From positions 160,557,980 through 160,621,979 of the forward strand of contig OX457057.1 of the NCBI GenBank assembly GCA_949752795.1: 64,000 nt of DNA. Reading direction: 5' to 3'. Shown one piece after another: positions 11,018 through 22,560 of this stretch (position 1 is the first letter of the stretch; each line of letters begins with the position of its first letter). This DNA is from Hyperoodon ampullatus (taxonomy: Eukaryota; Chordata; Mammalia; Artiodactyla; Ziphiidae). The notes below the pieces were generated by a model. It made no database searches. It was not told the origin of the DNA and saw only the letters and a program-made list of their open reading frames with translations. Position numbers and translations under genes: made by a program.

Positions 11018-11230
11018 TTTTTTTTTTTTTTTTTTTTTGTGGTATGCGGGCCTCTCACTGTTGTGGCCTCTCCCGTTGCGGAGCACAGGCTCCGGATGCG
11101 CAGGCCCAGCAGCCATGGCTCACGGGCCCAGCCGCTCCGCGGCACATGGGATCCTCCCAGACCGGGGCACGAACCCGTATCCCCTGCATCGGCAGGCGGA
11201 CTCTCAACCACTGCGCCACCAGGGAGGCCC
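11018..11230 (-). mobile_element. CHR-2 type SINE, minus orientation
   Basis: A long T run (A tail of the element) leads into gtggtatgcgggcctctcac; the 5' end at the right reads ccaccagggaggccc. The TSD ctgatgaactttt is at 11005-11017 and 11231-11243. Overlapping open frames of 65-103 codons on both strands belong to the SINE and are not genes. Confidence 0.95.
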
Positions 11231-11243
11231 CTGATGAACTTTT

Positions 11244-13690
11244 AACAAGAAGGTGCAGATGAAGAGACTGAGATGTATTTCTAGAAGCAAAGCAGATTAG
11301 ACATGCTGAGAACCTTTCACAGTACAGAACACCTAAAAGTGCTGAATAAAATTTAAAAACCATTTATTTACATGCATAGCTGAAAGAAAGTAAGAGACAT
11401 CTTCAGAAGCCAAAAACCTAAGAGAAAACACAAATCCATGAAGGAACTGAACACTGAAGCAAAAAGCTATCCCAAGGACATCTATAGAGAGAAGCTGATT
11501 AATGAAGTAATAAACTATCTAAATTAAACAGTATTTACATATAAACACAGTAATAAGCTCAAAACCAAAATAATTATTTAAAAGAAATAATACTGAATTA
11601 AAAAACCAACAGATATAGATGTCCTTCACCACAGATAATTTGAGAGACAAGCTCTAAAAGTCCACAGCCTAGTGCTGGAAGCACCAAAAGCTGACCTGTT
11701 TTTTCTTTCTAGTTGATCCAGCTATTCTGTTCTTTCAATTCTATGCACCACCATAACAGCTTTCAATAAATTCCCATTTTATTCATTCATTCAACTTCAA
11801 TTGCTTGCAGTGAAAGAACTCAACTGATAATCATTTCTACACTTAAAGTAGAACATATCATACATCCATGGAGATGAATAATTTCTACCTACATTTAGGA
11901 TATCTGTTACCAGGTGAATCACAGCACATGTTTAGGGGAGTCAAGACAGTATAAGCTTAACTTCTATTACTACTACTTCTACTACTAAAGTTTAGGCAAC
12001 TTTATTATACAATTTAGATCTTAAAACAAATGAGTAAACTCTTTAGTAACTGTCTTCAGGTGACTTATTTATTATAAACTCAATTCATCTAAACATCTTT
12101 TAGCTTACTTTTGTGTCTTATGCCAAGGCCACTTTGTGTCTTGGCTGCCGTATTTCTTCCAGGGGCCTGATGTTAGCATATACTTGTTGCTCAGTAACTA
12201 CTAGGAGAGATAATTATTATTATATAATAATTATTCTAATAAAGATATTGGAATAATTATTCCAATAAGATTACACTTAACTTGAGAGTAAGAGGTATTA
12301 ATCCTACCTTTGCTTTGTCAACCTCAAAGTAATGATTTGCTCCTTTGCAAAACAGGAGGACATGCTTTGTGTGTACAGTGTTTTAACTCTATAACCTCCG
12401 TGTTAAATTCTGAACATGCATTAGTACTTCACTGACTCTTGCATAAGAAAATGAGACCTTTTGTTTAACATTTGGAAAGCATCAAATTAAGGAAAATTGG
12501 TATTAAAATATAAATAATTAATACAATATTACTAAGAAGCAACAGGGTGGGAATTCTCCTTTAGAAAAGGACAAACAATATTCAAAATGAGTTCCCAAGA
12601 CATAAAAATAAAGACACAAAGAAAGTCAAAGACACTCCTAAAACTGGCATTCTTAACCAGAAGTTCACAGATAAACTATAAAGAATTCCTTCTAAAACTA
12701 GATGTGAAATGTTAGAGATTCCAGGAGACATCTACGTTTTTCATAAAATATGTAAAGTGATTTATTTACCTTGAAGAAAGTTAAGACTTACTGCTTCAGA
12801 GTGTTAAAATCTCTGAAGTAAAGAGAAGAGAATACAGCAGCAATTTGTCCCTGTTCCAGGATGCTTGGAACAAATTAGTCCAAGTAGACTGCAGTTGACT
12901 GAGCTTACTGAATGTTAGACAGTGAAAAGCACTGCTTTTTTCTGAACTTACTGAAATCTTTAGTCATAGAATTTTTATTCACATAGAGGGAAATAAAGTT
13001 CTTTTATTGGGCAATATTCTGAGAATCATTATGAACAATAACAGCTTAGAGCCTTAAGGACACTGAGAAATGGCTCTAGTTACTAAAGAAAGGAATCTGA
13101 AATGTCTAATAGGCTCGAATATATTCAGTGAAATGAGAAGCCTTTAATTCTTGTAGCAAAGTTTATATGCTCTTCAGACTTACATTTAATATTTTCTGTT
13201 TAATTCTGTTAAATGGTAATGTGCGTAAATCCTGCAGAGGGAAATACCTGATTATGATTTAATTGTGCAATATCCTCTTGATCTTTTGTCTTCAGAGTCA
13301 CAAGGAACTGCACAAATATAATCTTGGTCATGTTTCCAATCTAAACTCAGGTGGCATTCCCCAAAAGAAGGTTATAACAGAATTATAGGGCTTGAGGGTT
13401 TCATAAAGAAACATCAATTCTGGCCATTTATTTTTGGCACACAGAATCCGGAAACAGTCCTATGAATCTTCTATGAATGAAGCAGATCCTCCTAGAAAGC
13501 TATGAACAAACATAATGTACAATCTCTAGTGTTTATGCAGTACTCAAACTAAATAAAACTTCATAGGTAAACTTGAGTCTTAGGCCAAAGCTCTACACAC
13601 TCAGTTTAGATGAAAAAAAATTTTTTAAGTTTCTTGTGATAAAAAATGCTTTTACATTCATCAACTCATTAAGAACACTGAGAAACAGGT
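11244..13690. other. Mostly unassigned DNA
   Basis: No gene recognised. The stretch 11360-11600 has an A-rich look of decayed LINE sequence, and 11740-11830 ('caataaattcccatttta') could be a decayed LTR end; neither is secure. A perfect 20-bp palindrome lies at 12247-12266. Confidence 0.4.
12247..12266. other. Perfect 20-bp AT-rich palindrome
   Basis: attggaataattattccaat is its own reverse complement. A second, 16-bp palindrome (attattatataataat) lies 16 bases upstream at 12216-12231. Cause and role unknown. Confidence 0.9.
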
Positions 13691-13694
13691 TATT

Positions 13695-13900
13695 GTAGCA
13701 GTTAAAAGTTTGGGCTCAAGACCTAGGCTCTAACCCTAGCTCTGCCCCTTGTTAGCCTTGTGCCCTAATTTCTTTAGGCTTGTTTCTCCATTTTTAAACT
13801 GGGAATAAAAATATTACCTGCCCTGTGTTTGTAAATGTTAAGGGAGATAATATTCACAATTTCCTTAGAACACAGAAACTATTAGAAACTATATAGAGCG
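13695..13900 (+). mobile_element. MIR SINE
   Basis: Follows the MIR consensus in order: 'gttaaaagtttgggctcaag', 'aaccctagctctgccccttg', 'ttctccatttttaaactggg', 'aaaaatattacctgccctgt'. Ancient tRNA-derived SINE, diverged. Confidence 0.8.
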
Positions 13901-14575
13901 TCATGACTCTTGGGCCACCATGTATAGGGGACAAATTTATTTGATAACAAATAAAACCTATATTAAACAGGGCTACAAATAAAACTTTTGTTAAAGGCTA
14001 TTAGGAAATAAAAGTAGCCAATAAATTTGTAGATCATTGTTCATTCCTTCATTTTTTCACCCCAAAATAAGAAATAAAAGGCATAAGATATAAACATGTT
14101 AATTTGGGGATACAAAATGAAAATGAAAATTACAAATTGTAATTTTTACTTACATTTTTCCCCCTGAAATCACTTCATCCCTCCAGAACAAATGTGTTCT
14201 TAGTTTTAAGCCACCAGCACTGTAAATCTATTTACCACAACTTATTTTCAGATAATAAGTTCACTAAAAAGTCTTTTTTTAACTGCTGGAAATACTTTAC
14301 AACTCACTTCTGAGTATAATTTCTTTAAAAAAATTTTTTGAAATTATATTTCATTACCTAGACCAGAAGCACAAAAGTTTATCTCCTACTTAGAATTATA
14401 TTTGACAATGAAACATACCCAACTAGTGCATGTTTATTACACACCAGGTTCAGTGTTCCTTTCCTTAATGATATCATAATATACTGTGTGTATCAGAAAA
14501 GTAACGTGATTTACCAAAACTATCTCATTCTTGCTAATTTAAATTTCAATCCTTCCCATCAGCACTGACCTGTAC
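13901..14575. other. AT-rich DNA, nothing recognised
   Basis: No gene or repeat that I can name. Confidence 0.4.
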
Positions 14576-14800
14576 AGAAAAAAACCCACAATGACATATA
14601 CTACTTCACATCCCTAGGATGGTGATAATCAAAAATTTGGAAAACAACAAGTGGCAAGGATATGAGAAATTGGAACCCTCATATGCTGCTGATGGAATGT
14701 AGAATGGTACAGCTGCTTAAACACAGAGTTACCTTATGACACAGAAATATTCCACATCTAGGCATATATTCAAGAGAACTGAAAACTTAAAGATAGATAG
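14576..14800 (+). mobile_element. Old LINE fragment, 3' end of ORF2
   Basis: 'gaaattggaaccctcatatg', 'tgctgatggaatgtagaatg' and 'catctaggcatatattcaag' correspond to the last part of L1 ORF2 (compare 62010-62370). Decayed and short. Confidence 0.7.
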
Positions 14801-16375
14801 ATCCAGTGACAAGCCAGAAGATCTGTGATTTGGAAATTGTTATATTTCTAAAAAATATAATTACTGAATGTTCAATTTTCCTACACAATCAGACATTTCA
14901 GAGGCAGTGTGTGGAAGAGCATTCTTCCTCTGGGATCTGTTAAATCAAAATTGGTTAATCTTCAGTTAAAATTATAGTCAATCAAGCGTCTTCACCACAA
15001 TCTAGTTGTTTAACCAAGGTGTATGGTCAAGCAATGGGGAAATTCCTAAAGTCTTCAAAGAAAAATGACAGTAATAGTTACTACAGAAGATGAAAATCAG
15101 GCAAGTTTCAAATGCCAAAAGTCAAGCACATAAGACTTTGGTAAAAACTGCTATTTCTAAAACCCTCCGAAAAGATCAAGATAAGAATAGGGAGATACTA
15201 ATATCATCTAATGTTTTATGGTAAAGTTTCAATATCCAAATAATTTTAGCATCTACAACAGAAGTATACCAAAGAGAACAACAAATTTAGCCATATAATT
15301 CCAAAAAGAGAAAAGAATAAACAATCTTTTAAAAAATTTTGTCATCTTCTAAGCTAACTACTACCCTTTATTTTGTCACATTTCTTCTGTTCTTATTTAT
15401 AACCAAAGTTCCTTTTCCAATCCATTGTATCTTCTGCCATCCACGGTTAGCAATTGAGTCTGCAAGTAAATATTAATTAATGTCATAAACATTCAACTTT
15501 CACTTGAAGCTTCAATCTTATTTTCACTCATACTCATACTATCTCCTTCCTCTTTTTCCATTACTAAGTGTCATAGATGATGCTATCATTACATTGCTTT
15601 CTGTATTTATAAGGGTCCAAGCTCATATCCCCAGACTTATAGGCGACACATCTATTCCCTTTAGACATTAACTCTTCCTTTCTTCTTCCTCTTGATGGAA
15701 ACAATTTTCAACTGTCTATGTGAAAGATGAGCTCACCATCCCTTACACACTTAAAATTATAGACATGTTGGTGAGATTTATTTCAATGATTATTCCCATC
15801 TGCTCTTTCTATTCTACAGGAATGAGGGTCTGCCACTACAAATTGAACTACTGGTTCATTTAAATTATTCTACCTCTGAAAGTGACCTATATTTAATTTT
15901 CGAGGAAATGTATAAAACAGTAATGCATTCTGACAACTATAATACCATGGAAGAACGCACAAAATTTTTAAATGCTATCAGCAGATTTGGCTTCCCTTTT
16001 ATTGCTATTTTATATATAAAACTGTTAATGCTCACAAAAGTAAATCTAATATAAAATATCTTAATTTTTTAAACAGTAGCAGGTAAAAGACATAGCTTAA
16101 AAGAGCCTCAGTTTTCTGTAAAAATTAGAAACTCTCATTTTCTAATAAATTCATTCCAAGTATTATTTATTAGGTACTGATATGAAAGGCATGTTTTGAA
16201 TGATTGGTCTCATTAGAAAGGCTATACCAGAGTTCCTCTAATTACTAACATCAAGAAAATTTGGTCATATGCTTTCAAATTAAGGAAGTTACCAATGATT
16301 AGACAAAAGATACATAAATGAGTAAGAAATGCCTTGTAACTGTGGGTTAACAATTTAAAAATATAAAGCATGTAG
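14801..16375. other. Unassigned AT-rich DNA
   Basis: No gene recognised and no secure repeat. It includes pyrimidine-rich text around 15530-15700 without clear structure. Confidence 0.4.
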
Positions 16376-16379
16376 ATCA

Positions 16380-16958
16380 GAAATGAAAAAACTTAAAACT
16401 GTTCTTATTCACAAACAACACAACGTGTATGTACCACATACTAAGAAATCTACAAAAGCACTGCTAGAACTAATAACTGAACAGAACTAGGTTTCAGATT
16501 ATAAGGACAATATACAAAATTTAACTATATCTCTATATACTAGCAACAAATGATTAGAAAATAAAATTTTAAAACATTACTCTCTATGATAGCATCAAAA
16601 ACATGAAATACTTAGGGATAAATTTAGTGAAATATGTTCAAGACCTGTACATACAAATATGGAAAACTAAAACTACATGGAAAACTAAAAACACCGCAAA
16701 GACTAAGTAAGGAAGACCTAAGTAAGTGGAGAACTATATCACGTTTACTGACTACAAAATTCAACACTGTTAATATGTCAATTCTCACCAAAATGGCTTA
16801 CAGGTTCAATGCAATCCCAAACAAAATCCCTGCAGGCTGTTTTGCAAAACCTGACAAGTAGGTTTTAAAATTTATTTGGGAGATCCAAAAAACCTAGAAT
16901 AGCCAAACAATTTTGAAAATGAAAAAAAAAAGCCGGAAGATTTATACTGTCCAATTTT
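16380..16958 (+). mobile_element. Old LINE-1 ORF2 fragment, left part
   Basis: 'atactagcaacaaatgatta', 'gaaatacttagggataaatt', 'tcaattctcaccaaaatggc' and 'caggttcaatgcaatcccaa' match the ORF2 region after the reverse transcriptase (compare 60820-61150). The 75-codon frame at 16634-16861 is part of it. Interrupted by the SINE at 16959. Confidence 0.8.
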
Positions 16959-17296
16959 TTAAAATTTTTTATTTATGTATTCATTTATTTATTTTTGGTT
17001 GTGTTGGGTCTTTGTTGCTGTGCATGGGCTTTCTCTAGTTGCGGTGAGCAGGGGCTACTCTTTGTTGCGGTGTGTGGGCTTCTCATTGTGGTGGCTTCTC
17101 TTATTGCGGAGCACAGGCTCTAGGCACATGGGCTTCAGTAGTTGTGGCTCACAGGCTCTAGAGCACAGGGTCAGTAGTTGTGGCACTCGGGCTTTGCTCT
17201 GCCACATGTGGGATCTTCCCGGTCCAGGGATCGAACCTGTGTCCCCTGCATTGGCAGGCAGATTCTTAACCACTGCCACCACCAGGGAAGCCCTAC
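16959..17296 (-). mobile_element. CHR-1 type (long) SINE, minus orientation
   Basis: The reverse complement begins gggcttccctggtggtggca and ends in the long-class tail (about 338 bp including an A/T-rich end with 'aaaataaataaatga'). The TSD actgtccaatttt is at 16946-16958 and 17297-17309. The 128-codon frame crossing it is not a gene. Confidence 0.93.
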
Positions 17297-17309
17297 ACTG
17301 TCCAATTTT

Positions 17310-17465
17310 GAGGACTTACTATGAAGCTATAATCATGAAAACAAGTGTTACACTGGCATAAGGATAAACCCTATGGAATACAATAGAGAGCCCAGAAATA
17401 GACCCACATATGCATGGTTAATTGGTTTTCCATAAAGATACCAATATAATTCAACCCTTCCTGTA
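17310..17465 (+). mobile_element. Old LINE-1 ORF2 fragment, right part
   Basis: 'cttactatgaagctataatc', 'agtgttacactggcataagg' and 'gcccagaaatagacccacat' continue the ORF2 from 16945 (compare 61245-61350). Confidence 0.75.
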
Positions 17466-19310
17466 TATATTTTCAAACATACATGAGGGGGAAACACTAT
17501 TACTCCATGTTATTCTTTTGGAAATAATAGGATTATAACGTGTAAAGGCTTACTTTTCCCTAATTAGTAGCATATTAAATACACACAGAAAGGTATCTCA
17601 ATGTTTTATCTTCTCTATGTTCAGCAATTAGTTCCTCTCCTTTGGGAGCTGGAACACAATCAGCTATGCACTACAGATATACAGCTGCTTTTCTCTTATC
17701 CACACTAGATGAAGTGACAGAAGTGAGAACACTGACTACATGACTCTTAGAATATATTCTGAATGCATACAAAAAAAAAAAGGAGCCTTAAAAAAATGTT
17801 TTATTCCAGATTAAAAATGGGAAGAAAAGCCATCATAATGATAGAAAATGTAATGTTGTCAAAGAATCCATAATATATCTTTGGAGTGACTGAAAATGAG
17901 AATCAGTCTGTGCTGTACCCAATGCTGAAATGCTTTTTAAAAATCATTTCCTTATTAATACTGGAAGGGGGACAAAGGATGAAAAAGAATGAAAAGTTTC
18001 AAAATTTAAATTATTCCCATTTCTTGGGAAAACATTTTCAAGCAAATGTTGATAAGTGCTACAATTCATACTTGTTTTTCAATATTCAGTAAATATTATA
18101 TTCTTTAAGCTTCTAATGTCCCTCTTTGAAATAAAATGAAGTATTGGTATTTTTAGACCTGAAAGCTCCCAGGAAATGGAATTCAAAAGAAAACCATACT
18201 CCTTCACCTCTCATTTTTCCTTCAAACTAAGGTATGTTTTTAATAATGGTGAAAGTGGTAATACCAGAGGATATACTAACCTTGAAGTTAAAGCCAGTGT
18301 TAAGATTTTCTTTCACCAACCCTGCTTACTCTAATTATGGCAGGTATTTTGTTTGAAAAGGCCAAAGGGGAGAAAAGGAAAGGGGAAAGTATTTAATGAA
18401 TGTCTGCTCTGTGCCAGACATAGTGTTTCACTAATAAATGTCTAATAATCAGTTCTCAATGTGTGCGTGTATGTGTGTGAAATGTATATGTGTTTATTAT
18501 AAATTTTACCAATATAAAGGACGTATAGGACACAATTTACAATTATAATATCAATAAAATATGCAATACTCTTTATTATAAATTCCATGGAGCCAAGTGA
18601 TTCTGACAAAATGCTCTTGTTGACTTTGCAAATGTCATGAGAAGCCAACCTAGGGTTGCAACTTATGCATGAGCGTAGTTCCAACCTTAATGTTGTTTCA
18701 TATTTTCATTTATGTGAAAGAATAAGAGGAAAGTAAAACAACAAAGACATATGTCATAACCTCACACTTGTTCATCAATGAAATGAGCAACTTCTTTGCT
18801 GAATTAGATAGTAATTTAGAATATTTCCTTAATTTCTTTTTGTGTTACTCACAACAACAGGCAACAGACTGTTTAAGTTTAATCTGCTTTACTGGCATTT
18901 TCTCTGTCACTTTCTTAAATCCAGACAATCAACAAAACAATAAACCAAGCTCTGATTTATAGTATTTACCAATTTCCATGGTATAAATACTACCATGACA
19001 GATTTCTGTCAAGCTACCAATGTGAAAGCACCAAACACAAAGCTGGGAAGAGATATGCAATAGCACATCATTATATATTTCACCATACAGATACAGCAGA
19101 CATAAGTAATAGTACAGTATAGCAAAATAATTAGGAAGTGATGAGTTTTGAGCATTTATATGACATTGCTTTTAACATAAGTTATTTAATTATAAGTTTA
19201 CATAATTTGATTTTTAATGATGATTGTATTTAACAATCAGCTCATAAGATTTTTAAAAACTTAATCAGCTCTTATGAGCTGGTACAAGCCAGCTCCAGTA
19301 GAGTACTGGC
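17466..19310. other. Unassigned DNA
   Basis: No gene recognised. Around 18390-18440 'tgtctgctctgtgccagaca' looks like a scrap of an ancient repeat of the same group as that at 1500. Confidence 0.4.
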
Positions 19311-19314
19311 TGGA

Positions 19315-19385
19315 TACCATATAAATGTTTCACAGACGAAGGAACTGAAATTCAGCAGTGGTTCATTCAAGATCCCACAGTTAGG
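19315..19385 (-). mobile_element. MIR SINE, left part
   Basis: 'ttcacagacgaaggaactga' is the reverse complement of the MIR core (cagtttcctcatctgtaaa). It continues after the SINE insertion at 19710. Confidence 0.7.
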
Positions 19386-19694
19386 GACTTCCCTGGTGGT
19401 CCAGTGGTTGGGAATCCGTCTTCCAATGCAGGGGATGCAGGTTCAATCCCTGGTCAGTGAACTAATATTTCACATGCTGTGGGGCAACTAAGCCCACATG
19501 CCACAACTACTGAGCACATGCGCCTCAACTAGAGAGCTCGCATGCTGCAAACTACAGAGCCCACGCACTCTGGAGCCCATGCACCACAAGTAGAGAGGAG
19601 CCCCTGTGCTGCAACGAAAGATCTCACATGCCGCAACTAAGACCTGATGCAGCCAAAAATAAAATAAACAAATTTGAAAAAAATTTTTAAAAAA
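19386..19694 (+). mobile_element. CHR-1 type (long) SINE, plus orientation
   Basis: Starts gacttccctggtggtccagt and ends gcagccaaaaataaaataaa plus an A/T tail. More diverged than the CHR-2 copies, as expected for an older class. The TSD aagatcccacagtt(a/g) flanks it at 19370-19385 and 19695-19710. Inserted into a MIR. Confidence 0.92.
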
Positions 19695-19790
19695 AAGATC
19701 CCACAGTTGGTAAATGGTAATACTGTGCTCCAAGCTGGGGTATGACTGACTCTAAACCTGTGCTCTATTATACTAGGTTATCAAAGATAC
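19695..19790 (-). mobile_element. MIR SINE, right part
   Basis: 'cacagttggtaaatggtaat' and 'tctaaacctgtgctctatta' continue the MIR split by the preceding SINE. Confidence 0.7.
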
Positions 19791-20595
19791 ACTTTATACC
19801 AAACTTTAATATTAAGATTCAAACACGGATGTTTGTCTTTGCAAATTTTAAGTGGAAACCTGTTTTTGGTATGCTCTTCTGATTTGGAAGAACAGAGAGT
19901 CTCATAACTTTAAATAAGGGAAGGTTTGCTGCATGCACATAAGGATTTGGGTTGAAAAGCTAGGGACCCACTCATAAAAATCTTGATAGAGGTGTGCCTC
20001 ATGGGAATTGGAAAGTCATGGCAACTGAGGGACTGGCCAGTCTTCTTATCTCTTATGGCTATATGGTCTCAATTTTTCTGGGTACATATGCTCATTGTTT
20101 CTGCCTTGTAGAGTTCAATTAAAATCAGAGTATTTCTGTATTGCATCATATTTAATTAGTAATAAAGCTTCCCCTATTACCTTTTAAAAAAAACCCCTTC
20201 ACTATCTAAATTCTAGATAACTTATTCACTGAGTATTTACTGAGTGGGAAATAGTATGTATCAATACTAAAGAAACAGCAAATAATCCCTATATTTAAGA
20301 ACACTAAAAATACAACAATTAAAGCAAAGTACATTACAAACTAAACAGTGGATTCACCTGTGAACTTTTATGGGCTAAAAAGTACAAATAAGCAATTCAT
20401 TAACAAATTAATGGATAAGAGCTTTGAACAATAAGAGCCTTAAAATCAGTTTCCTTTCTTTCCCTATACTCTTAACATCTCGTAAAAATCAATGCATATC
20501 CTAATAGTCAGTGAAGACAAAAACTAAGATAAAAGCTCTTTATAGGCTACAACAATAACCCCATAAGAATAAATTGTTAAGATCACCAGTAATCT
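19791..20595. other. Unassigned DNA
   Basis: No gene or repeat recognised. Confidence 0.4.
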
Positions 20596-20613
20596 TAAAA
20601 ATACACACACACA

Positions 20614-20909
20614 GGGCTTCCCTGGTGGTGCAGTGGTTGAGAGTCTGCCTGCCAATGCAGGGGACACGGGTTCGAGCCCTGGTCTGGGAGGATCCCGCAT
20701 GCTGCAGAGCGGCTGGGCCCGTGAGCCACAACTACTGACCCTGCGCGTCTGGAGCCTGTGCTCCGCAACGGGAGAGGCCGTGACAGTGAGAGGCCCGCGC
20801 ACCACGATGAAGAGTGGCCCCTGCTTGCCACAACTAGAGAAAGCCCTCGCACAGAAACGAAGACCCAACACAGCCAAAAATAAATAAATAAATAAATTTA
20901 TTAAAAAAA
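20614..20909 (+). mobile_element. Intermediate CHR SINE, CHR-2-like body with CHR-1-like tail
   Basis: The first 190 bp look like the short class (cgcgtctggagcctgtgctc, gagaggcccgcgcacca). It does not end there but runs on 'cgatgaagagtggcccctgc' to 'acccaacacagccaaaaata', the 3' part of the long class. TSD aaaatacacacacaca, with a CA repeat following. It is therefore a mosaic or an ancestral intermediate. Confidence 0.88.
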
Positions 20910-20913
20910 AAAA

Positions 20914-20947
20914 TACACACACACATACACACACACGCACGCACACA
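20914..20947. repeat. CA microsatellite next to SINE tail
   Basis: Interrupted (CA)n with CATA and CGCA variants. It seems to have grown from the CA-rich target site, which is also present left of the SINE. Confidence 0.85.
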
Positions 20948-21122
20948 GGATCTAAGCATGATCCTGCATCTTATAACATAATATTCAAAATGCCAAAGAA
21001 ACAATCCAAAATTACCTTGCATATAAATAACCAGGAAAATCTCAATACTCATAAGAAAGACAACAGACATCAACTCCAAGATGACACAGATGTTGAAATT
21101 ATGTTACAAAAACAAATATATG

Positions 21123-21337
21123 GGGGCTTCCCTGGTGGCACAGTGGTTGAGAGTCCGCCTGCCGATGCAGGGGACATGGGTTCGTGCCCCGGTCCGGGAA
21201 GATCCCACATGCCGCAGAGTGCCTGGGCCCGTGAGCCATGGCTGCTGAGCCTGCGCGTCCGGAGCCTGTGCTCCACAATGGGAGAGGCCACAACAGTGAG
21301 AGGCCCGCGTACCGAAAAAAAAAAAAAAAAAAAAAAA
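21123..21337 (+). mobile_element. CHR-2 type SINE, plus orientation
   Basis: Starts ggggcttccctggtggcaca, ends cccgcgtaccg plus about 28 A. The TSD aaaaacaaatatatg is perfect (21108-21122 and 21338-21352). Confidence 0.96.
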
Positions 21338-21382
21338 AAAAACAAATATATGATGTTGTGATATAACTAAGAAATACATATT

Positions 21383-21487
21383 TAGTCTTCTTTCCTCGTT
21401 CCTGGCACAGAGCTCCTAAAACTCTTGTAATTTCTGAGTGATAGGGGTGAGAGGAGCATCTTTTGTAATTTATAACAAACCACTTTA
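21383..21487 (+). mobile_element. LTR-like repeat, left part
   Basis: 'ttcctggcacagagctccta' and 'tttctgagtgataggggtga' match the repeat at 48165-48985. It continues at 22561 after a 1.06-kb insertion. The layout (a late AATAAA, two tandem upstream units in the other copy) suggests an old endogenous-retroviral solitary LTR. Family not named. Confidence 0.6.
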
Positions 21488-21884
21488 TTTTTTGATAGCC
21501 CCAACCTCTTCTCTTTGTCCACTTAAGCCTCTGGGGTAGGATACCTGGGACGCAGGGTGGGGGAATGGATAGCTACATCTTATTTTCTTTGCTACAGTGT
21601 TATTATTTTTGTTGTCTATCCCCTATGTAGTCACTTTCCTATCTTAGTAAGTAGTCTAGTGTTAATATTGTCTGTGAAATTAAATGTTTTTTGTGATATA
21701 GTCATGACCCACTTTTCCTATAGATTTGGTAATATATATCTTGCCTCAGTGCCTCCATTTTTGCTGCCCAAATAAGTCTTTTACCCCTATAAAATCCAAT
21801 ATTGACCTTGTCCCATTATTTCTCCTGATATCCAAGGTGAATTCTTTGTCTTTTCCACTTCAGACTATGAAGTCATATAGGTCT

Positions 21885-22075
21885 ATATAAAATTTCAGTG
21901 CCACAATGCATTCCCTGTGTGAACCTAGGCAATTTATTAATCTATAGATATAAGTTTCTTCAGATACAATTCAGAGATAATAATATTGACCTCACAGGGT
22001 TGTTTAGAGGATTAAAAGGAATACAATATGAACATCTAGCATAGAGAATTTCCCTGGGTGTGCATTTAACAATGT
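21885..22075 (+). mobile_element. MIR SINE inside the transduced segment
   Basis: 'gtgtgaacctaggcaattta', 'ttcagagataataatattga', 'cctcacagggttgtttagag' and 'gattaaaaggaatac' follow the MIR consensus. Confidence 0.7.
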
Positions 22076-22309
22076 CAGCTTATTTTCTCATTCAGTGGTA
22101 AAACTGTGTAGATAAACTAATAAAGTTGGATAACAAAACAAAAATATATAATCAGGAGAAAATATCTTCAGAAATCATAAAATAACACCACATACATATT
22201 AAAATAATATCAAGAGTCCAGATGAATTGAGTTTTTCTTGACAATAAGGATTGTAAGCTTTCTTTTATGTTGTGGTTAATGCAAGAAGCATCAGTAAGGG
22301 GAGTCCCAT

Positions 22310-22403
22310 GGCTAGAGAGGGGTGATATTGAAACTGAGCAGAACCCTGTGGGGCCTTCCTGGGAATATACCCCCAGCTCCCCACCATGTCCCCATCTCTC
22401 TTT
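22310..22403 (+). mobile_element. ERV LTR fragment inside the transduced segment
   Basis: 'accctgtggggccttcctg' is shared with the LTR at 30940-30960, and both continue in related text ('ccccatctctcttttgttta' here, 'cctgactcttgtttgtagaa' there). Only the left third of the LTR is present. Confidence 0.6.
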
Positions 22404-22404
22404 T

Positions 22405-22543
22405 GTTTATTTTTTTTTAATTGGGGTATAGTTGTTTTACAATGTTGTGTTAGTTTCTACTGTACAACGAAGTGAGGTAGAGGTCCCTGTGCTATACAGC
22501 AGGTTCTTATTAGCTATCTATTTTATACATATTAGTGTATATA
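22405..22543 (-). mobile_element. L1 3'UTR, minus orientation
   Basis: Reverse complement reads through 'aataagaacctgctgtatag' and 'cacaacattgtaaaacaact' to 'ccccaatt' plus an A run. Unlike the fragments at 5878, 38485 and 45047, this copy has the full 3'UTR end. Confidence 0.85.
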
Positions 22544-22560
22544 TATAACAAACCACTTTA

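Larger units (their letters stand above)
21488..22543 (-). mobile_element. L1 3'-end insertion with probable 3' transduction
   Basis: A perfect 17-base TSD (tataacaaaccacttta) at 21471-21487 and 22544-22560 shows that the 1,056 bp between came in as one insertion. Its right end (22405-22543) is an inverted L1 3'UTR with its own A run. The rest (21494-22400) is unrelated DNA containing a MIR and an LTR scrap, ending in a short T run at 21488-21493. This is the layout of an L1 transcript that read through its polyadenylation site. No AATAAA was seen near the outer tail, and that tail is only six bases. Confidence 0.6.
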
